Made by a program: the position numbers and the translations under genes. From NCBI GenBank assembly GCA_037126765.1, contig JBBCBC010000002.1, positions 46,814,889 to 46,878,888 on the forward strand: 64,000 nt of DNA, given 5' to 3'. Every line of letters begins with the position of its first letter. The stretch's first letter is position 1. Under the pieces are notes generated by a model, which was not told the origin of the DNA, did no database searches, and saw only the letters and a list, made by a program, of their open reading frames with translations. Source of the stretch: Stenogyne calaminthoides (lineage: Eukaryota > Streptophyta > Magnoliopsida > Lamiales > Lamiaceae). This document shows, piece after piece, positions 21,907 to 34,735 of the stretch.

Positions 21907-24035
21907 GGGTGACTCTAGAACAATAATGAAATTTAATTAGCTCCTCGATCAGTGATAAAATTAACATTGCGATCATGATTAGTTAAATTAAATTCCTGCA
22001 AGTCGTAATGTTCGGTTATTGGGCACTTAGAACAGTGTATATATAATTATTATATATAATAATACGAAGAAAACCATTAATGTCATTCCTGTTGGCCGTT
22101 TCCCAGCGACAGTACCTTCCTATACGAAAAAATTCTGATAATATTCTCCTGGATTTAGGTATATATAAACCTTGAATAATAATAGCAATGCAAGTATAGA
22201 TTATAATAATTCTGTAATCTACTACTAGCTAGTAATTAATTATACGATATTAGTATTAATGTCTCGATATACTGATCTCAATAATAAGGGACGAGGGCTT
22301 CAAAACCAAATAAAGTAACTGTGGTGGTTAGAGAAAAAATGGGGAATCAAAATTAAATAATGATTATCATATTTAGGAGTTGACGTGTTGATCTATTTTG
22401 TTCTCATGAATGATCATAATTATTCAAAACCCATTCTCGTTCTTATTCTACTGAAAAATATTTAGACAATTAGCATCCCCTAAAGGTCTTCTCATTTTTA
22501 TTTTTTTTGTCGATAAAGAGAAACTTTAATTATTAAGCAAAGCCGGTATAAGAAATACCCTAAAGAAATTACAAGTTTAAAGAATTAACAACCAATAATT
22601 AAGCCAATTATTATACGAAAAACAATTTTGAATTATACTCTTAAAATAAAATCAACTCCAAAGTCTAGCTAGCTTTCAGTTCATCCACTAATTTATTAAA
22701 AGAGAACACCGTCCCTTAAAAAATCAATACATTCCTTCCTTTTTAGGTTAACCAAACCACACATTGTCATAATGCGATATATCTCACAATCTTCCTCTTT
22801 TTAATATGTGACTTTGTGCAATGATACTAGAGAAAGTATGGGAATGTAAAACTTTGATTATTTCTAAGCCATTCAAAGCATTTCATCCCCAAAGTTCTTC
22901 TCCTATTTCATGCCTCCCTCTTAGAGATACGAAACTACATATCAAATATAACCTCTCTATTAATTATAAAATTAGGAGCAGGAGCATCAATATGATTATA
23001 AAAGAGTGAAGAGTTTTTTTGTGATAGTCTGACAGAAGAATTAATTAATTAATACGTTAAGGAAAAACTAGTTGTGTTCTGGAAATAATACTTGAAGCAT
23101 GAGACTCTTTCTTCATTCTCGACTACTATATAATATCTAAACATATCGATCTGCACGAACATGACTACTAAAATGAATGGACGTGGACCCAAATTTTTAG
23201 TGCAATATTGGAGAAATTTAATCTTTTTTTGAAAAGCCTATACATTTATTCAAATTAATTGGGTCGGCAATAGTTAATTAATAATTCTTAATAAATAGAC
23301 TTTAATTTAGAGTTAATATTTCAAAGAGGTGTCAAGAGTTGATAGCTAGGTTTGCCATTTGCGTTTGCTTGAGGAAGAGAGGGGGGCCCTACCCTATCCT
23401 TCATTCATTTGGCCCACATCATGCACCATTGAAATTTCAATCAATTCAAATGTAGCCTGTAAATTGGTGTTTTAGTTGTTAACAATCAATTCAATTCGAT
23501 CGAGATATATGTATTGAAAAACAAGTTTTATTAGAAATAAATCTCAAAAGGCACGGACAAAATTATATATGCACCATAATAAAATTATAATCTAGCTAAT
23601 TAAGAAACTCATGAATATAAGTAATTTATCTATTACTTATACTGATATTTAATGTGATTTTATATATATATCGATCCCTTAAAAAAAAGTGATTATATAG
23701 ATATGAGAGGGACATTAATATTATTACTGTTTTTTTTTTTAAAGAAAAACTGATCGATTATACATATGAATACTACTATTCCTAGTTTTAATTATATACT
23801 AGAATTAAATTTAACTAAAACAAAGATTTTTTTTTTTAATCAGGTATTGCTGGATGCGCATTTTATAAAAACTCTTAAATCAAACATACTCCAATCACAT
23901 TTCCAATTTGCCAAATTAAGAAGCTAGAGTGTTTAAACCCGTCATCTAGACTTTGAACTCATTAATTAAATCCAAACATTTTGTTGTGTTTGTTTTAGGA
24001 CTCACATAGATGGATTTAAAACTTTGCACTCCCTG
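21907..24035. other. Gene-free AT-rich DNA
   Basis: No gene recognised. Microsatellite-like TA runs near 22040 and 23660, poly-T near 23730. Small frames such as 22821-23009 have no family features. Confidence 0.4.
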
Positions 24036-24229
24036 CAATGGCGGATCCAGAATTCGAGATTTTGGGATACATTTGAGTAGAATTTTAAATTTGAGGATAC
24101 ATTTGAGTATTTTTTTTCCTAATTGTACATAATAAAATACATTTTTTTAATACAAGATATAAAGAGGGGTACATTTCATTTTTTGGGTACTTAATTGTAC
24201 CCTAATGTACCCCTCTCCCTCCGCCACTG
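24036..24229. mobile_element. Small hAT-type MITE
   Basis: Ends CAATGGCGGATCCAG and CCCTCCGCCACTG are inverted, in the CA(G/A)TGGCGGA style of plant hAT MITEs. Flanks ACTCCCTG and GCTCCCGT are a possible but poor 8-bp duplication. The interior repeats GGATACATTTGAGTA and has GGGTAC/GTACCC words. Confidence 0.6.
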
Positions 24230-24462
24230 GCTCCCGTCTCATACGAGTTTGAGATTTATAACCTGATTTTCAAATCTCACATTTAATTAACACCTATAAA
24301 TACTTATAAAATATATTATTACTCTTCTCAATACATTAAACTTTATACACTTTATTACTCTTCTCAATATAATATAATAATACAACAACAATCACCATTG
24401 AATATTGATTTGAAATAAAGTTAAATCTCACTCAACTAAAATCCCAAAACAAACACATACAT

Positions 24463-24722
24463 TTAGAGTTCGCTTGGTGAGACTTGAGAATGATAATGGT
24501 AATGAGTATCATTAAGGAGTCAATCACCAAGGGTTATTGATTGTATTGTTATTGTTTGGTTAGAAGATGAATAATGGGTATCATGTGAGGTGGGTTGAGT
24601 GTGTGAGGATAATCAATTGCTTACCTTTATTCACAATACTTGTGTATCAAAACTATCAAGCAAAATCAATAAAAGTGATTCTCATTATTCTCTTCCATTA
24701 CCCCCGACCAAGCGAACCCTTA
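24463..24722. mobile_element. Tourist-like (PIF/Harbinger) MITE with TTA duplication
   Basis: Element 24466-24719 is flanked by TTA on both sides. The 13-bp terminal repeats GAGTTCGCTTGGT and ACCAAGCGAACCC match at 12 of 13 positions. The TTA/TAA duplication and GGGTTCGTTTGGT-type ends are diagnostic of Tourist elements. Confidence 0.8.
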
Positions 24723-24956
24723 TTATTCATCAAGAACTCAAAATTCCTAAAATTTAAAATCTTAGACTTGCCTCCGCACATTTAAATTCCAAAACAAACA
24801 CAACCCCTTGAGATGATAATGCAACGGCTTGTATCCTAATTCGAACTTGTTTATGTAAACGAATCACATCATCCCGCAAACATCACCACGACTAGTACTG
24901 TCAGTAATTTAATTACGTACTACAATTATAAGCATGCAAAATTAAACCTTTATTAA

Positions 24957-24975
24957 AGAGAGAGAGAGAGAGAGA
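24957..24975. repeat. (GA)n microsatellite upstream of the MYB gene
   Basis: A run of about nine GA dinucleotides roughly 385 bp before the MYB ATG. GA repeats near plant promoters can bind BPC/GAGA factors; function here is inferred only. Confidence 0.5.
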
Positions 24976-25218
24976 AAATGGGGGAGAAATGAATTAATTA
25001 GGGTTTACTGCAAGACATTGAATGCGACGCGGTTTTAGTGAGTGAGGCACCAGAAAAACAGTGCGTCACACAAACAGCTGCTCCTGCTGTTGACTTTAGA
25101 GAGGTGCTGCATGTGTAGTATAAATGCATTTTGCTGTCATCTTTTGACTTTTTTTTTTTCTCTCATCATCATTTTCACTAATTATAACACTAGTAAGTAG
25201 TGTTATATTTCTGTTATC

Positions 25219-25227
25219 TATATATAT
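25219..25227 (+). promoter_or_regulatory. TATA box of the MYB gene
   Basis: TATATATAT in the context ATCTATATATATCCAACC, about 130 bp upstream of the ATG, followed by a CA/CT-rich stretch that fits a plant 5' UTR. Confidence 0.5.
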
Positions 25228-25358
25228 CCAACCTCACCACTTTCCAGTTTCCACCACTGTCTCACTTGTTTCTATAATTTAATCAATACCTAGAGAGAAA
25301 GAGCAAAAATTAAAGCACCTTTTTTAATTTCTTTAGTGATCTGCAATTAGATAATAAT

Positions 25359-26435
25359 ATGGGAAGGCCTCCTTGTTGTGATAAAGTTGGAGTTAAGAAA
25401 GGCCCATGGACTCCTGAAGAAGACATTATCTTGGTTTCATATGTTCAACAACACGGTCCTGGAAATTGGAGGGCTGTTCCTTCAACCACAGGTACCTTTT
25501 TTTTTTTCTGATTGATTAAATTTATATGTCAAATGAAAAATGTTAAATGTTTGTAACATGATTTTTGCAGGACTTAGGAGATGTAGCAAGAGTTGCAGAC
25601 TTAGGTGGACTAATTACCTCCGACCGGGAATAAAAAGGGGCAGCTTCACTGATCAAGAAGAAAAAATGATTATTCATCTACAAGCCCTTTTAGGGAACAA
25701 GTAAGCCTCTAATTATTTAATTAATTAATATTCCACCTCGTCTAAAAATTAGGTCTTATATGTACGTATCTAAATTAATTTAATTGAATTTGTAGATGGG
25801 CTGCTATAGCTTCATACCTCCCGGAAAGAACCGACAACGACATAAAAAATTACTGGAATACCCATCTAAAAAAGAAGCTAAAAAGGCTTCAAAATCAAAA
25901 CGAGTCAATTGATGAATCAAGGGCTAATAAAGCTACCGGATTATCACACTCCATTTCACGAGGCCAATGGGAGAAACGCTTCCAGGACGATATCATCACA
26001 GCCAAACAGGCCCTTCACGACGCTTTATCATCTCCAGACATTATTACCAATTTGCCCGAATCTCGCACCCAAACACTGCCCTATGCTTCCAGCACCCAAA
26101 ATATCGCGAGACTGTTGAAAGATTGGGCCAAAAATACACCCAAAAAATCAGGGGCATTATCAAAGTGCTCCAGTACACAAAATTCGTGTTCAAGCAAAAG
26201 TACTGGGGTTGATTTGTCTGAGGCGTTTGAGGCCTTGTTTGGATTCGAGAATTTGGAAACTTCGAATTCGGATGAGTTTTCGAGATCGGCTTCTCCGGGC
26301 CTCGTTGTTGATGAAATTAAATCCGAGCCCGATAATGCGGTTGAGTCTTTGATGGAGAATTGGCTGTTTGATGCGGATATGAAGGATTATTTGAGTAATT
26401 TGTGTTTTGTCGAAAATCCTGATGAATTATTTTAG
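25359..26435 (+). CDS. R2R3-MYB transcription factor, subgroup 1 (MYB30/60/94/96 type)
   Basis: Three exons, 25359-25491, 25571-25700 and 25796-26435, join in frame (903 nt) to give 300 residues. Start MGRPPCCDKVGVKKGPW is the usual R2R3 N-terminus. R2 lies at about residues 13-63 with its three Trp (W17, W37, W57); R3 at about 66-116 with Phe in place of the first Trp and Trp at 89 and 108. LVSYVQQHGPGNWRAVP and RRCSKSCRLRWTNYLRPGIK, with DNDIKNYWNTHLKKKLK, are subgroup-1 signatures. The C-terminus has ARLLKDWAK and an acidic VESLMENWLFDADMKDY, like the S1 C-terminal motifs. Subgroup 1 controls cuticular wax/very-long-chain fatty acid genes, drought response, stomata (MYB60) and hypersensitive cell death (MYB30). 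The two intron positions are the standard ones. Microsynteny with MIF and ZHD favours a MYB30/31-type orthologue. In R2, SYVQQHG, STTG and LRRCS are small departures from the usual SYIQEHG, TNTG and LLRCS. Confidence 0.95.
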
Positions 26436-26859
26436 ATGGATGGATTATTATTTATATTGATTTTTTTTCCTAACATTAAGCTTTTTTTTTTTTTTTTCAT
26501 TCAATTTTTGGTCCATATATGTATGGACTAAGAGATTGATGTCTCAAATGTTAGTTATCTTCTGATTTAGTTACTTTCGGCGGAATATATTTTTGTAGCT
26601 ATATTCGTTTGTGGTTAAATGACAATTTTCATTATTTGTTACATCTAAGATTAATTTACATTTTTTTTATCAAATGAGTATGACCTTATTATACTTTTTT
26701 TTTTTTTTTGAATCGTGGAACTTGAAGTGTAACATCTTGATGTGTTGATCTTAAATTTATTGTACTTGAAAACCCGTCATTTGAAATGATTTGTTTGGAT
26801 TTTTTTGTGAATTGTGGGAAGAAGTTTGGAATTTATTTCTCGACGAAGTTGTATGTTAC
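26436..26859. other. 3' flank of the MYB gene
   Basis: AT-rich with poly-T runs at about 26482-26498 and 26696-26709, containing the MYB 3' UTR. No gene seen. Confidence 0.4.
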
Positions 26860-27385
26860 CAAGGACGGACGCACGTTGGGGCCAAGGGGGTCACTGAGCC
26901 CCCTATCCCCACTTGAACTTTATATATATATAATTAAGATACAATTGTATGAGATAGTTTCATAGTAAAACAGAATATAAATTGTGTATTAACGCTTTAA
27001 TATTTTGATAGGATGTGTATTATTTGTGTTAAATTGTACCATGTTTCATGTATTAAACTATCTCATACGAGTGTTTATCTCCTTTAGATAAAGTATTATG
27101 TGCATCATGTTCACCGTACACCACTATTAGTACTAATACTAATAAAAATCAACGCTCTATAAATAAAATATTGATCTTTACGTGAGAAATTTGTAGCGAA
27201 ATAGAGAAAAAAATATGTATAATTCACATTTTAAATACAAATATAAATGTATTCGACTTCGTTAATATAAAGATATTTAGTTCAAATAATTCTCGAAAAT
27301 ATATAAAAAATTGAAAGTGCATTTAGCTACACTATATTATAAATTGGGCCCCCGGTGAAATTTCTGGTCCGTCCTTGTATGCTAC
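26852..27385. mobile_element. hAT-like MITE copy 1 with 8-bp duplication
   Basis: Element 26860-27377 (518 bp). Inverted ends CAAGGACGGAC and GTCCGTCCTTG are perfect over 11 bp. Flanks TATGTTAC and TATGCTAC form an 8-bp target duplication with one mismatch. A GAGAC-type foldback (about 26940-27070) is nested inside. The element is repeated nearly in full at 61808-62347. Confidence 0.85.
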
Positions 27386-28367
27386 ATTTAAATTTTGTGC
27401 AGTGTGTGTGTTTTTATTAATTGTGTGTGGACGACATTATCACTATGTGTGAGACTTGTGCACCGAGGGTATATGAGTGTCGAATGTGATTCGACCATTA
27501 ATTTTTTTTTTTTTTTAGAGGAGATTCGCCTATTAACTTAATTCAAAGTAGTAATTGATAACTTTATAATAAATCAAATATCATCAATGGTTTAATTAAT
27601 ATCACCTCTTTCGAAACAATAATTGCTTTATTTTCTCCCTAATTGCTTTAATCTCACGACTCCCAGATGCATCAAAATCAAGATCACAAGATTTCATGTT
27701 GTTTTTTAAAAACATACAAATTTTTTTAATCGAACAAATGGTGACTCGATGTAGTGGTGTTTTAACCGCTTGAGTTATTTCATTTCGTTTACAACTTGTT
27801 GTATTAAAACGTGAAATTTGTTTGGGGCAGGTTTTGCGAAAAAATATGATTATTTGAAAAAAAAATTCCCCTTCTACATAGTTTCATTCTTTGAGATTTG
27901 ATGAATGAAGATTTTAAAATTATAAACTTTTGTGATCAGATATCGTCGTAAGAAAAAAAATTATTGTTATCCAATAATAAGTCATAAATTGTCCATCTTT
28001 TTTTTGCAAAAGTTAGGTAGAAAATAATCTATTTAAAAAAAATCATGATAAAGATTTGTCGCAGCAAGTGCGAGTTAATACGTCTCCCCTACTGCACTTT
28101 AGTATTCTGCTTAATTTCTATCAAGGAACATTGAACACTCACGTTGTTTTATATGTGAAGGCAGTTGATTTTTAAGGATAAAAAAGAAATTAAAATGCAG
28201 AAACGTGAGGTAAGCTTTGTAGATGCATGAAGAAAAATATAACATACATAAACGTCATTAACTTGATCTATTGAAATTGGACTTTTGAATTTGATACAAA
28301 TTCTTATATTCAAAATTTTCATTTTAACCACCCGATAAGTTTTGATGCTTTTCCAGTAAGATTGTGA
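27386..28367. other. Intergenic with an antisense SINE-like fragment
   Basis: At 27726-27795 the minus strand reads AATAACTCAAGCGGTTAAAACACC and then ATCGAGTCACCATTTGTTCG, a tRNA-like A/B-box pair. Otherwise AT-rich with no gene. Confidence 0.35.
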
Positions 28368-28600
28368 ATGTCTCATACTTTGATTATTCGACCTAATTTC
28401 GTTGTTAGCATAATCCTAATTTTGTTGTTCAATAGACGAGATGTCAATTTGATGGCTCACGAGTTTACAAGAGCTTTTAGAAATTTTGGAAATTCATTTT
28501 GTTGGTTAGATCCTTCAGCCTTTGTAGATGGGCTAGCGGACCCCCCTGTATTTGCAATAATGAAAACTAATCTCTTGGTTTAAAAAAAAAATTTATTCGA
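28368..28600 (+). pseudogene. LINE 3' end remnant (RNase H-like tail)
   Basis: The 71-codon frame ends NRRDVNLMAHEFTRAF..FCWLDPSAFVDGLADP, which resembles the C-terminus of the RNase H domain of plant LINE and LINE-derived proteins (R.N..AH.LAR...W...P..). An A-rich tail (TTTAAAAAAAAAATT) follows the stop. The upstream part of the domain is missing or unrecognisable. A decayed 5'-truncated insertion is the simplest reading. Confidence 0.5.
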
Positions 28601-30558
28601 CTCCTACATATTTATGTATTTGTTTATAAATTCGTGTAATTAAAATATATATTAGTACAACAAAATAGTGAAAATGTGCGGATATGATCGAATGGTCTTG
28701 GAAATCTGCAGGATTTGCCCTTAAACGCAACTAACTACAAGTCTACATGTGAATTGTTTAAAATCGATCCATTGGTGTGTAAAGTCACGCATGCAAGAAA
28801 TTAAAATCATAACAATACTGTGATCCATAACTTTAATTATCAATCGGTCGGTACCACATGATCATATTACTTAATTTCCATACAGCTCACACCGATAAAG
28901 ACACGTACCCCTATACCTTTCTTATCTTATTGTTATTATTTTTTTATCGACAAATGGTGACTCGAATATATAGATAGTAGTATTTTAATCAGTTGAACTG
29001 TTCTTTTCACTTTAATTTAATTCTATTCTAGATAAGTTTCTTTTAGAAAAATAGGAAATTACTTTATGAATTATGATGTACACTTTAAGTATGCATGGCA
29101 ACTAAACGGATCTAGAATGGGTTTGATTCATATTTGAGAGAGCGTTGGATGATCAAAGGTAAAAACAAAAAAAGCCGTTAATCACAAATCGACGGTTTCG
29201 AGTTGGTACAGTTGGTTTACATAGCTTTCTTTTATCGTTAGAGATCAATTGTCCAGATTTAACAAGTCAAATTGACATCAAAATTGGCAAAATCAGTAGA
29301 ATTCGAAATGAGAACCGGCTAAGCAGAAACCTGCATATGTATAGCCGGTTCGATTTTGATTCCACCAAAATGTATATTAGCTCGAACAGTTGATTTCAAA
29401 CTGAAATCGGTGTGTTCACGAATTCACATGGAAAAAACATAATTGGTTTTTTTTTTAGGGTCTGTTTGGTTGGAGGTAATGAAAATCATATATAGCTGTC
29501 GGGGGAGGTGATTGGTTAATTATGATCACATGGTTTGGGACCCTAGGGTGCTACAGTCGCAGTGAGCCAATCGCAGTCCATGTCTCTCTGCCTAGGGTGC
29601 ATCTTACACCTACTTCAGACACATGCATGTGCACCATCGCATCCATCTACATATATATATATATATATATATACACATTAATTAATTATTACATTTCTAA
29701 TTTAAGTCGATGCATAATTAATGTTCCCAATCCTAGTCACCTTGTTTTCTTTGGAAAAATTGCCCATTTTCAGGCTAATAAAATAATGTATTTTATTTTT
29801 ATGTGTGTGTATATATATGTTGATTTTCTGTTGGAGGCGAGGCCCAGGTTGATAGTTGGTCACGATTCATATCAAACGTGGGCTTTACTGCCCCAATTAA
29901 TATGGGCTTCGTTAGTTTAGGGCCTTAAGCTTTTAACTTTGAAACCCAAAACTCATTTGATATTTGAATGGGTCAATGCACGGAGCTACAGTGCATATTT
30001 TTTATAGAAAAAACAACGTGATGGAGTTTGTTGTTATAAATATTGGGAACTTTAGTTTTAATCTTTTAAATTTTATTTGGACCATTAAATCATGGCGAGT
30101 TGGTTGTTATGTAACTTTACTTATAGATATAATCCTTTATATTTGGACCATTAAATAATAGTAGGAGTTTTCCCCGAATTTAATAAGAGATTGACTTGTT
30201 TCATAAAATCGTTATAATTATTGTGTTAATTTGGTCTACGTCAGCACAATATGTGAATTGTGCAATTTTATAAGTAAATATTTAACCAAACATTTTTTCT
30301 CAGGGAAACAATTTGCATATCGAAAAGTATTATACATGTATAATTTGCATTCAGTTAATTATTTAAATTTAATATAAGCTAAAATTAGATAAAAGTTTCA
30401 CGACAGAAGTTTTTGCCATTTAATATGAAATGTGACTATATATGACGAATTGATTAAATTGTTCGTCATGCCAACTCAATAATTATGGCCGAATTTGTCT
30501 AATTTATGTAAAATTTGTCGTCACCTATATATTAAAAATCTAAAACAATATGAACGAA
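28601..30558. other. Gene-free; SINE-like fragment, TA microsatellite, Tourist-like end
   Basis: An antisense tRNA-like SINE fragment lies at about 28950-29015. GGGTCTGTTTGGTTGGAGG at about 29459 looks like one end of a Tourist element with no partner found. (TA)n at 29651-29673. The 132-codon frame at 29522-29920 runs through the microsatellite and is not convincing. Confidence 0.4.
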
Positions 30559-30634
30559 CACTAATACATTTTCGGGCCGGACAATTAAAAAAAGTTCTTA
30601 GAGAAGAAGCGGTTATAATAAATTGGCCCAAGTT

Positions 30635-30745
30635 TGGACAGTTTATTAAAAACCGTTGTCCAAAGTTTGTATTTTTTGGACAACGGTTTTCAACCACATT
30701 GCAAGAGGGGGGCTTGGACAGCGGTTATTAACCGTTGTCTAACTT
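30635..30745. repeat. Subterminal palindromic repeats, left end of the CACTA element
   Basis: Units such as AAACCGTTGTCCAA, TTGGACAACGGTTTTC and TTGGACAGCGGTTATTAACC occur in both orientations and can form hairpins; likely transposase-binding sites. Confidence 0.7.
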
Positions 30746-31080
30746 ATTATTTTTTTTAATTTCGTTTATTATGTTAGATAGATAATGGTTATTATTAATT
30801 TGTCCAATATCTTCTTTTTTTTAATTATTAATTTATATTTTAAAAATCCTATAATAAAACTATAAACCAAAACTTATATATACGTCCAATACCATAAACC
30901 ATAAACCAAAAATCCTATAATAAAACCATAAACTAAAACTTATACCACATATATATATACCAAAACATCAAATAAATAAACATACAATCATAAACATACA
31001 TCCAATACACCAAAAACATGAAATATATATCATCACAAATATATAATTTAATTACATGCTACCAAAATTTCAAACAACGA

Positions 31081-33467
31081 TCACTCAATATCGTATGAAT
31101 ATAAAAATCGATTGTAAAGGTACCCCGTCCAATCATTTTTCCATTTCTCCAGTCTTTTCTTAGAGTAAGACTTGAGTTCACGTTCATAGACAAACTGCAA
31201 ACAACGAATCAATCAATATAGTATGAATTTTTATTCAATCAATAATAATTTAAATAAATCGATAAATTGACTTACTTTGAGAGGAATGTTCGTTAGAGAA
31301 GCGCGGATTATATCTTCAATAAAGCAACACACAAAATGTCCACAATGTTCATTATCTCGTTGCCTCGGAACCTGTTGATTAACAATTATAATCACGTATT
31401 ACAATTATGATTTCTTTCTATTAATTTGATAATTTACTAAATTAAATTTACCTTAATGTTAATCCAGTTCACTTTATTTAACTTAGATCTTGAACCTTGA
31501 CTCTGAAGGTGACTCTGATACATCGTCATCAAACTATTATTATTATAATTAAAAAATAAAAATAGATTAAATATGCATAATTTTAAAAGTAAAACAAATC
31601 ATTGTATAAAATATTAAAAATGAACTTACGCTTCCATATATGAAATGAGATCAGGGCGATTTGAATAAACTCCATCCTGAGTTGGGTCCATAAAATACAC
31701 ACTTAATGTATTCATGTGTATGGCGCATCAAAGATCCAATGGTTCCTATATTATATTGAGAATATTAAAATTAATCGCAAATTTAGCATATATATGTGCA
31801 AATATTATAAACATGAATACAAATTTTAACTAAATGTTTATCACTCACCCCACATTTGTTGGCCAAAAAATGAGATGATCGCCCCGGTTTGATTCAAAGA
31901 TATGATTAACTAACCCATCCATGGTCTCAGACCTATCACCCAATATGCAAGACACACGGGGAGACGCGAAGGAATACATTTCACTTGCTCGGACATCTCT
32001 GGAGAGATATACCTCACCCAAATATCTTTAACGATGGCAACCTATTCCGTTAGTATACCCACCATATTCATGGCTTGAAGACCAGGTCCCATCGCTAACG
32101 ATGTCTCCGACACGCCATATCCGATACTTCGAAGCGGCCGGGATGCTCTGGCGACCTATAGCGAATCCAAACCGATCATCGGGGCCGATAATGCGGATGT
32201 CGCAGGCGCCATGGTGCGAGATAGACGCCTCCTCGAATCACAAAAATAAAAGATTATTATTTAATTATTTGTTTATAAATAATAGTTTGTAATTGAAAGA
32301 TAAATTAATGGATAGATTACCACTTCTTCGATGATGCGCTGTGAACTGGGATCGTGAATATTCCCGCCTCGACCCTTTTTCGGTAGTCCGAAATAAGTCT
32401 AAACGGGTAACAATAGGCTCACTCTCTCCGCTTTTTTTCTTTTTCTTCTTTTCTACGATAGTGATTAACGTGTCCCTTTATTAGATATATTAAAAGTGAA
32501 TATATAAAAAAAATTAAAAGTTAGGATTTTGATCTCACCATATTTTCTCTTATTAAATTGCATAACCTTTGTTCGAGCCACGATATATCGCCTCCATCGA
32601 CTTGGCTTGATCGCGATTTTTATTACTTCGATTCTACAAAGATAATAGAAATATGATAAACACCGAAAAAACTATATGCATTAGAAATTGAGGAAATGAC
32701 ATTGATCAATTTTACCCGAAATCATCCTCCATAGCTTTGCTCACAAACTCCTCCCAAAGATGGAGCCACCATAGGGTTATTTCGACACACGGAGGCGGAC
32801 TATTCGAGTAAAGACCGGTTTAGGATCTCGTGTGTTACTTCTCAACCAAGTCCAAAAATTCTTGGCCATTACTCCAGCTTGCGACAATATTTACTTCTTC
32901 TTTGTGTGGTCAAGACCTCTGAATGTAGTCTATACGCATATAACATAACAATTTAGTAAATTTAAGGGTCATACTACAACTTTCAATAAATATATAATTA
33001 ACAAACCGTAAGTTCGTCCCATATTCTTTCCTTCAGGAGTCAGTTTGGGGCTACGCTAGTCCTTGGCTGGCAGCACGATAGGGATCACGCTCTTGACTGC
33101 AGCTCCAATGTAGAAGGACAACGACTCACTATCTTTTTCTATTGCCTGTCCAAACTCATTGAACGATAACTGCAATAACATAGTATTTAATTATGTTCAA
33201 CGATCAATCAATATATTTATCGATTTCAAACTGTTCAATTGTAATAAAATTACCTGAAGTGTTTTTCCCTTGCTACGAGCTCTCTTAATAGATGACATGG
33301 TGACTATACCCCGAGTAGCGCTTCTCCCCGGAGCTGCTAGTGGTGGTGGGAGCATCAGTGTCACACTCTCTCAAGTCATCAGGATGCTGTCGATCATATG
33401 CGCCATGATCTCCATCAGAATATCCATCATCATCTCCATCATCTCCGGGATATGGCAAACGAGACAT
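31081..33467 (-). pseudogene. CACTA-encoded protein with C-terminal Ulp1-like (C48) protease, decayed
   Basis: Reading leftward from a likely start at 33467 (MSRLPYPGDDGDDDGYSDGD, acidic), one meets KGKTLQ then, after an intron, LSFNEFGQAIEKDSESLSFY and IGAAVKSVIPIVLP, as in the transposase-associated family (Pfam Transposase_24). After several disrupted stretches with stops come the Ulp1 pieces: a His exon near 31740 (NHWIF) that shifts frame into AIHMNTLSVYFMDP, then KVNWINIK (ends about 31453), VPRQRDNEHCGHFVCCFIED with the catalytic Cys near 31345, and a last exon FVYERELKSYSKKRLEKW ending at the stop at 31081. His, Asp and Cys of the C48 triad are all visible, but a frameshift separates His from Asp and stops interrupt the middle, so no functional product is expected. 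Confidence 0.6.
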
Positions 33468-33979
33468 GATCCTGTAAAGCAGAAGAAACAACATTTAATA
33501 AACAAAAAACAAACAATATTAAAAAAACTATAGGAACTAGAGATGCCTATAGGAAAGACAATATGAAGACTGCTTCTCAAGACAATTATCTTAAAGTATT
33601 AAACCTAAAAGCATACCTAACCATACTTAATCTACATTCATTTTAATTTTCTAATTTTGAAATCCTTCCAATTTTTCACTCATTCACAATTTTTGTTACT
33701 TCTCAAGACAATATGTATCCTAATGTATCACCATTAATTATCATTAATCATTAATCACTATCCATTCATTAAATTAATAACCAAAATATATCCTAATGTA
33801 TTAATCCTAATTTATGCTTAAATCCTCACACAAGCATATTATCAAACACCTTAAGTGCATTATTCATCTCTAACAAAATGTTCATTTCTAACACTAACAA
33901 AAATTCATTCAAGCCACTAACAACAATTAATCCAAGCTACTAACAACAATATAATTAAACCAACATTAATCCCACACTA

Positions 33980-34136
33980 ACAACAATTAATCATAACAAA
34001 TTAGTTATATATATCCTAACAATTAATCCCAAACATATATATATAAACACATTTATATATATATATATATATATATATTCTAACAATTAATCTGAAACAT
34101 ATATATATATATATATCCTAACAATAATTAATCCCA

Positions 34137-34167
<31 letters not shown>

Positions 34168-34290
34168 CCTAACAATTAATCTCAAACATATATATATAAA
34201 CACAATATTTTATATATATATCCTAACAATTAATCTCAAACACACATATATATATATATAAATAAACACATGCATATATATATACATATA
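33980..34290. repeat. AT-rich minisatellite with (TA)n spacers
   Basis: Five or so units of about 50-60 bp, each with CCTAACAATTAATC(C/T)(C/G)AAAC followed by (TA)n and sometimes AAACACA. It lies inside the CACTA element, between the gene start and the right subterminal repeats. Confidence 0.75.
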
Positions 34291-34309
34291 TAAAAGAAAA
34301 AAATACCTA

Positions 34310-34550
34310 TATATGGAGGAGGAAGGCGGCGACGGTGGCGGCGGTAGGGGAGGATGGTGACGGCGGGGGCGGTAGGAGAGGGAGAGAGGAGGGCGTGCGA
34401 CGATTTGGGGGAGAGGGAGAAGCTAGGACGGCGACGGCCGCAATTTGGACGATGTGGGTTGGAGGAGGAAACCGGACGACGGTTTGCGGCACGCGATTTG
34501 GGGGAGAGGAGGAGGAAGAGGGAATTTGGGGAGAAATATTAATGAAATGA
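34310..34550. other. GC/purine-rich block inside the CACTA element
   Basis: GGCGGCGACGG and GGGGGAGAGGAGG words, in sharp contrast to the AT-rich surroundings. It is 5' to the element's gene and may be its promoter/leader. Open frames on both strands here reflect composition and are not called as genes. Confidence 0.4.
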
Positions 34551-34597
34551 AGGGTTTTTGGAAGCCCCCGCGTCTGATAATTAAAAATTATAACTCG

Positions 34598-34735
34598 ACT
34601 TGGACAGCGGTTCGAAACCGTTGTCCAAGTGTTTACGTAGACCGCGGTTATTAACCGCTGTGCAAGTGATCTTGCAATGCGGTTTAAAACCGCTTTCCAA
34701 ATTTTATTCTTGGACAGCGGTTTTAAACAGCTGTC
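34598..34735. repeat. Subterminal palindromic repeats, right end of the CACTA element
   Basis: Four units of the type TTGGACAGCGGTTCGAAACCGTTGTCCAAG, GCGGTTATTAACCGCTGTGCAAG and TGCGGTTTAAAACCGC, matching the left cluster. Confidence 0.75.

Noticed and set aside
29522..29920. 132-codon plus-strand frame
   Set aside because: It runs through a (TA)n microsatellite that reads as Ile-Tyr repeats, with no domain or splice support.
32101..32292. 63-codon plus-strand frame
   Set aside because: It is the shadow of the decayed minus-strand CACTA gene.
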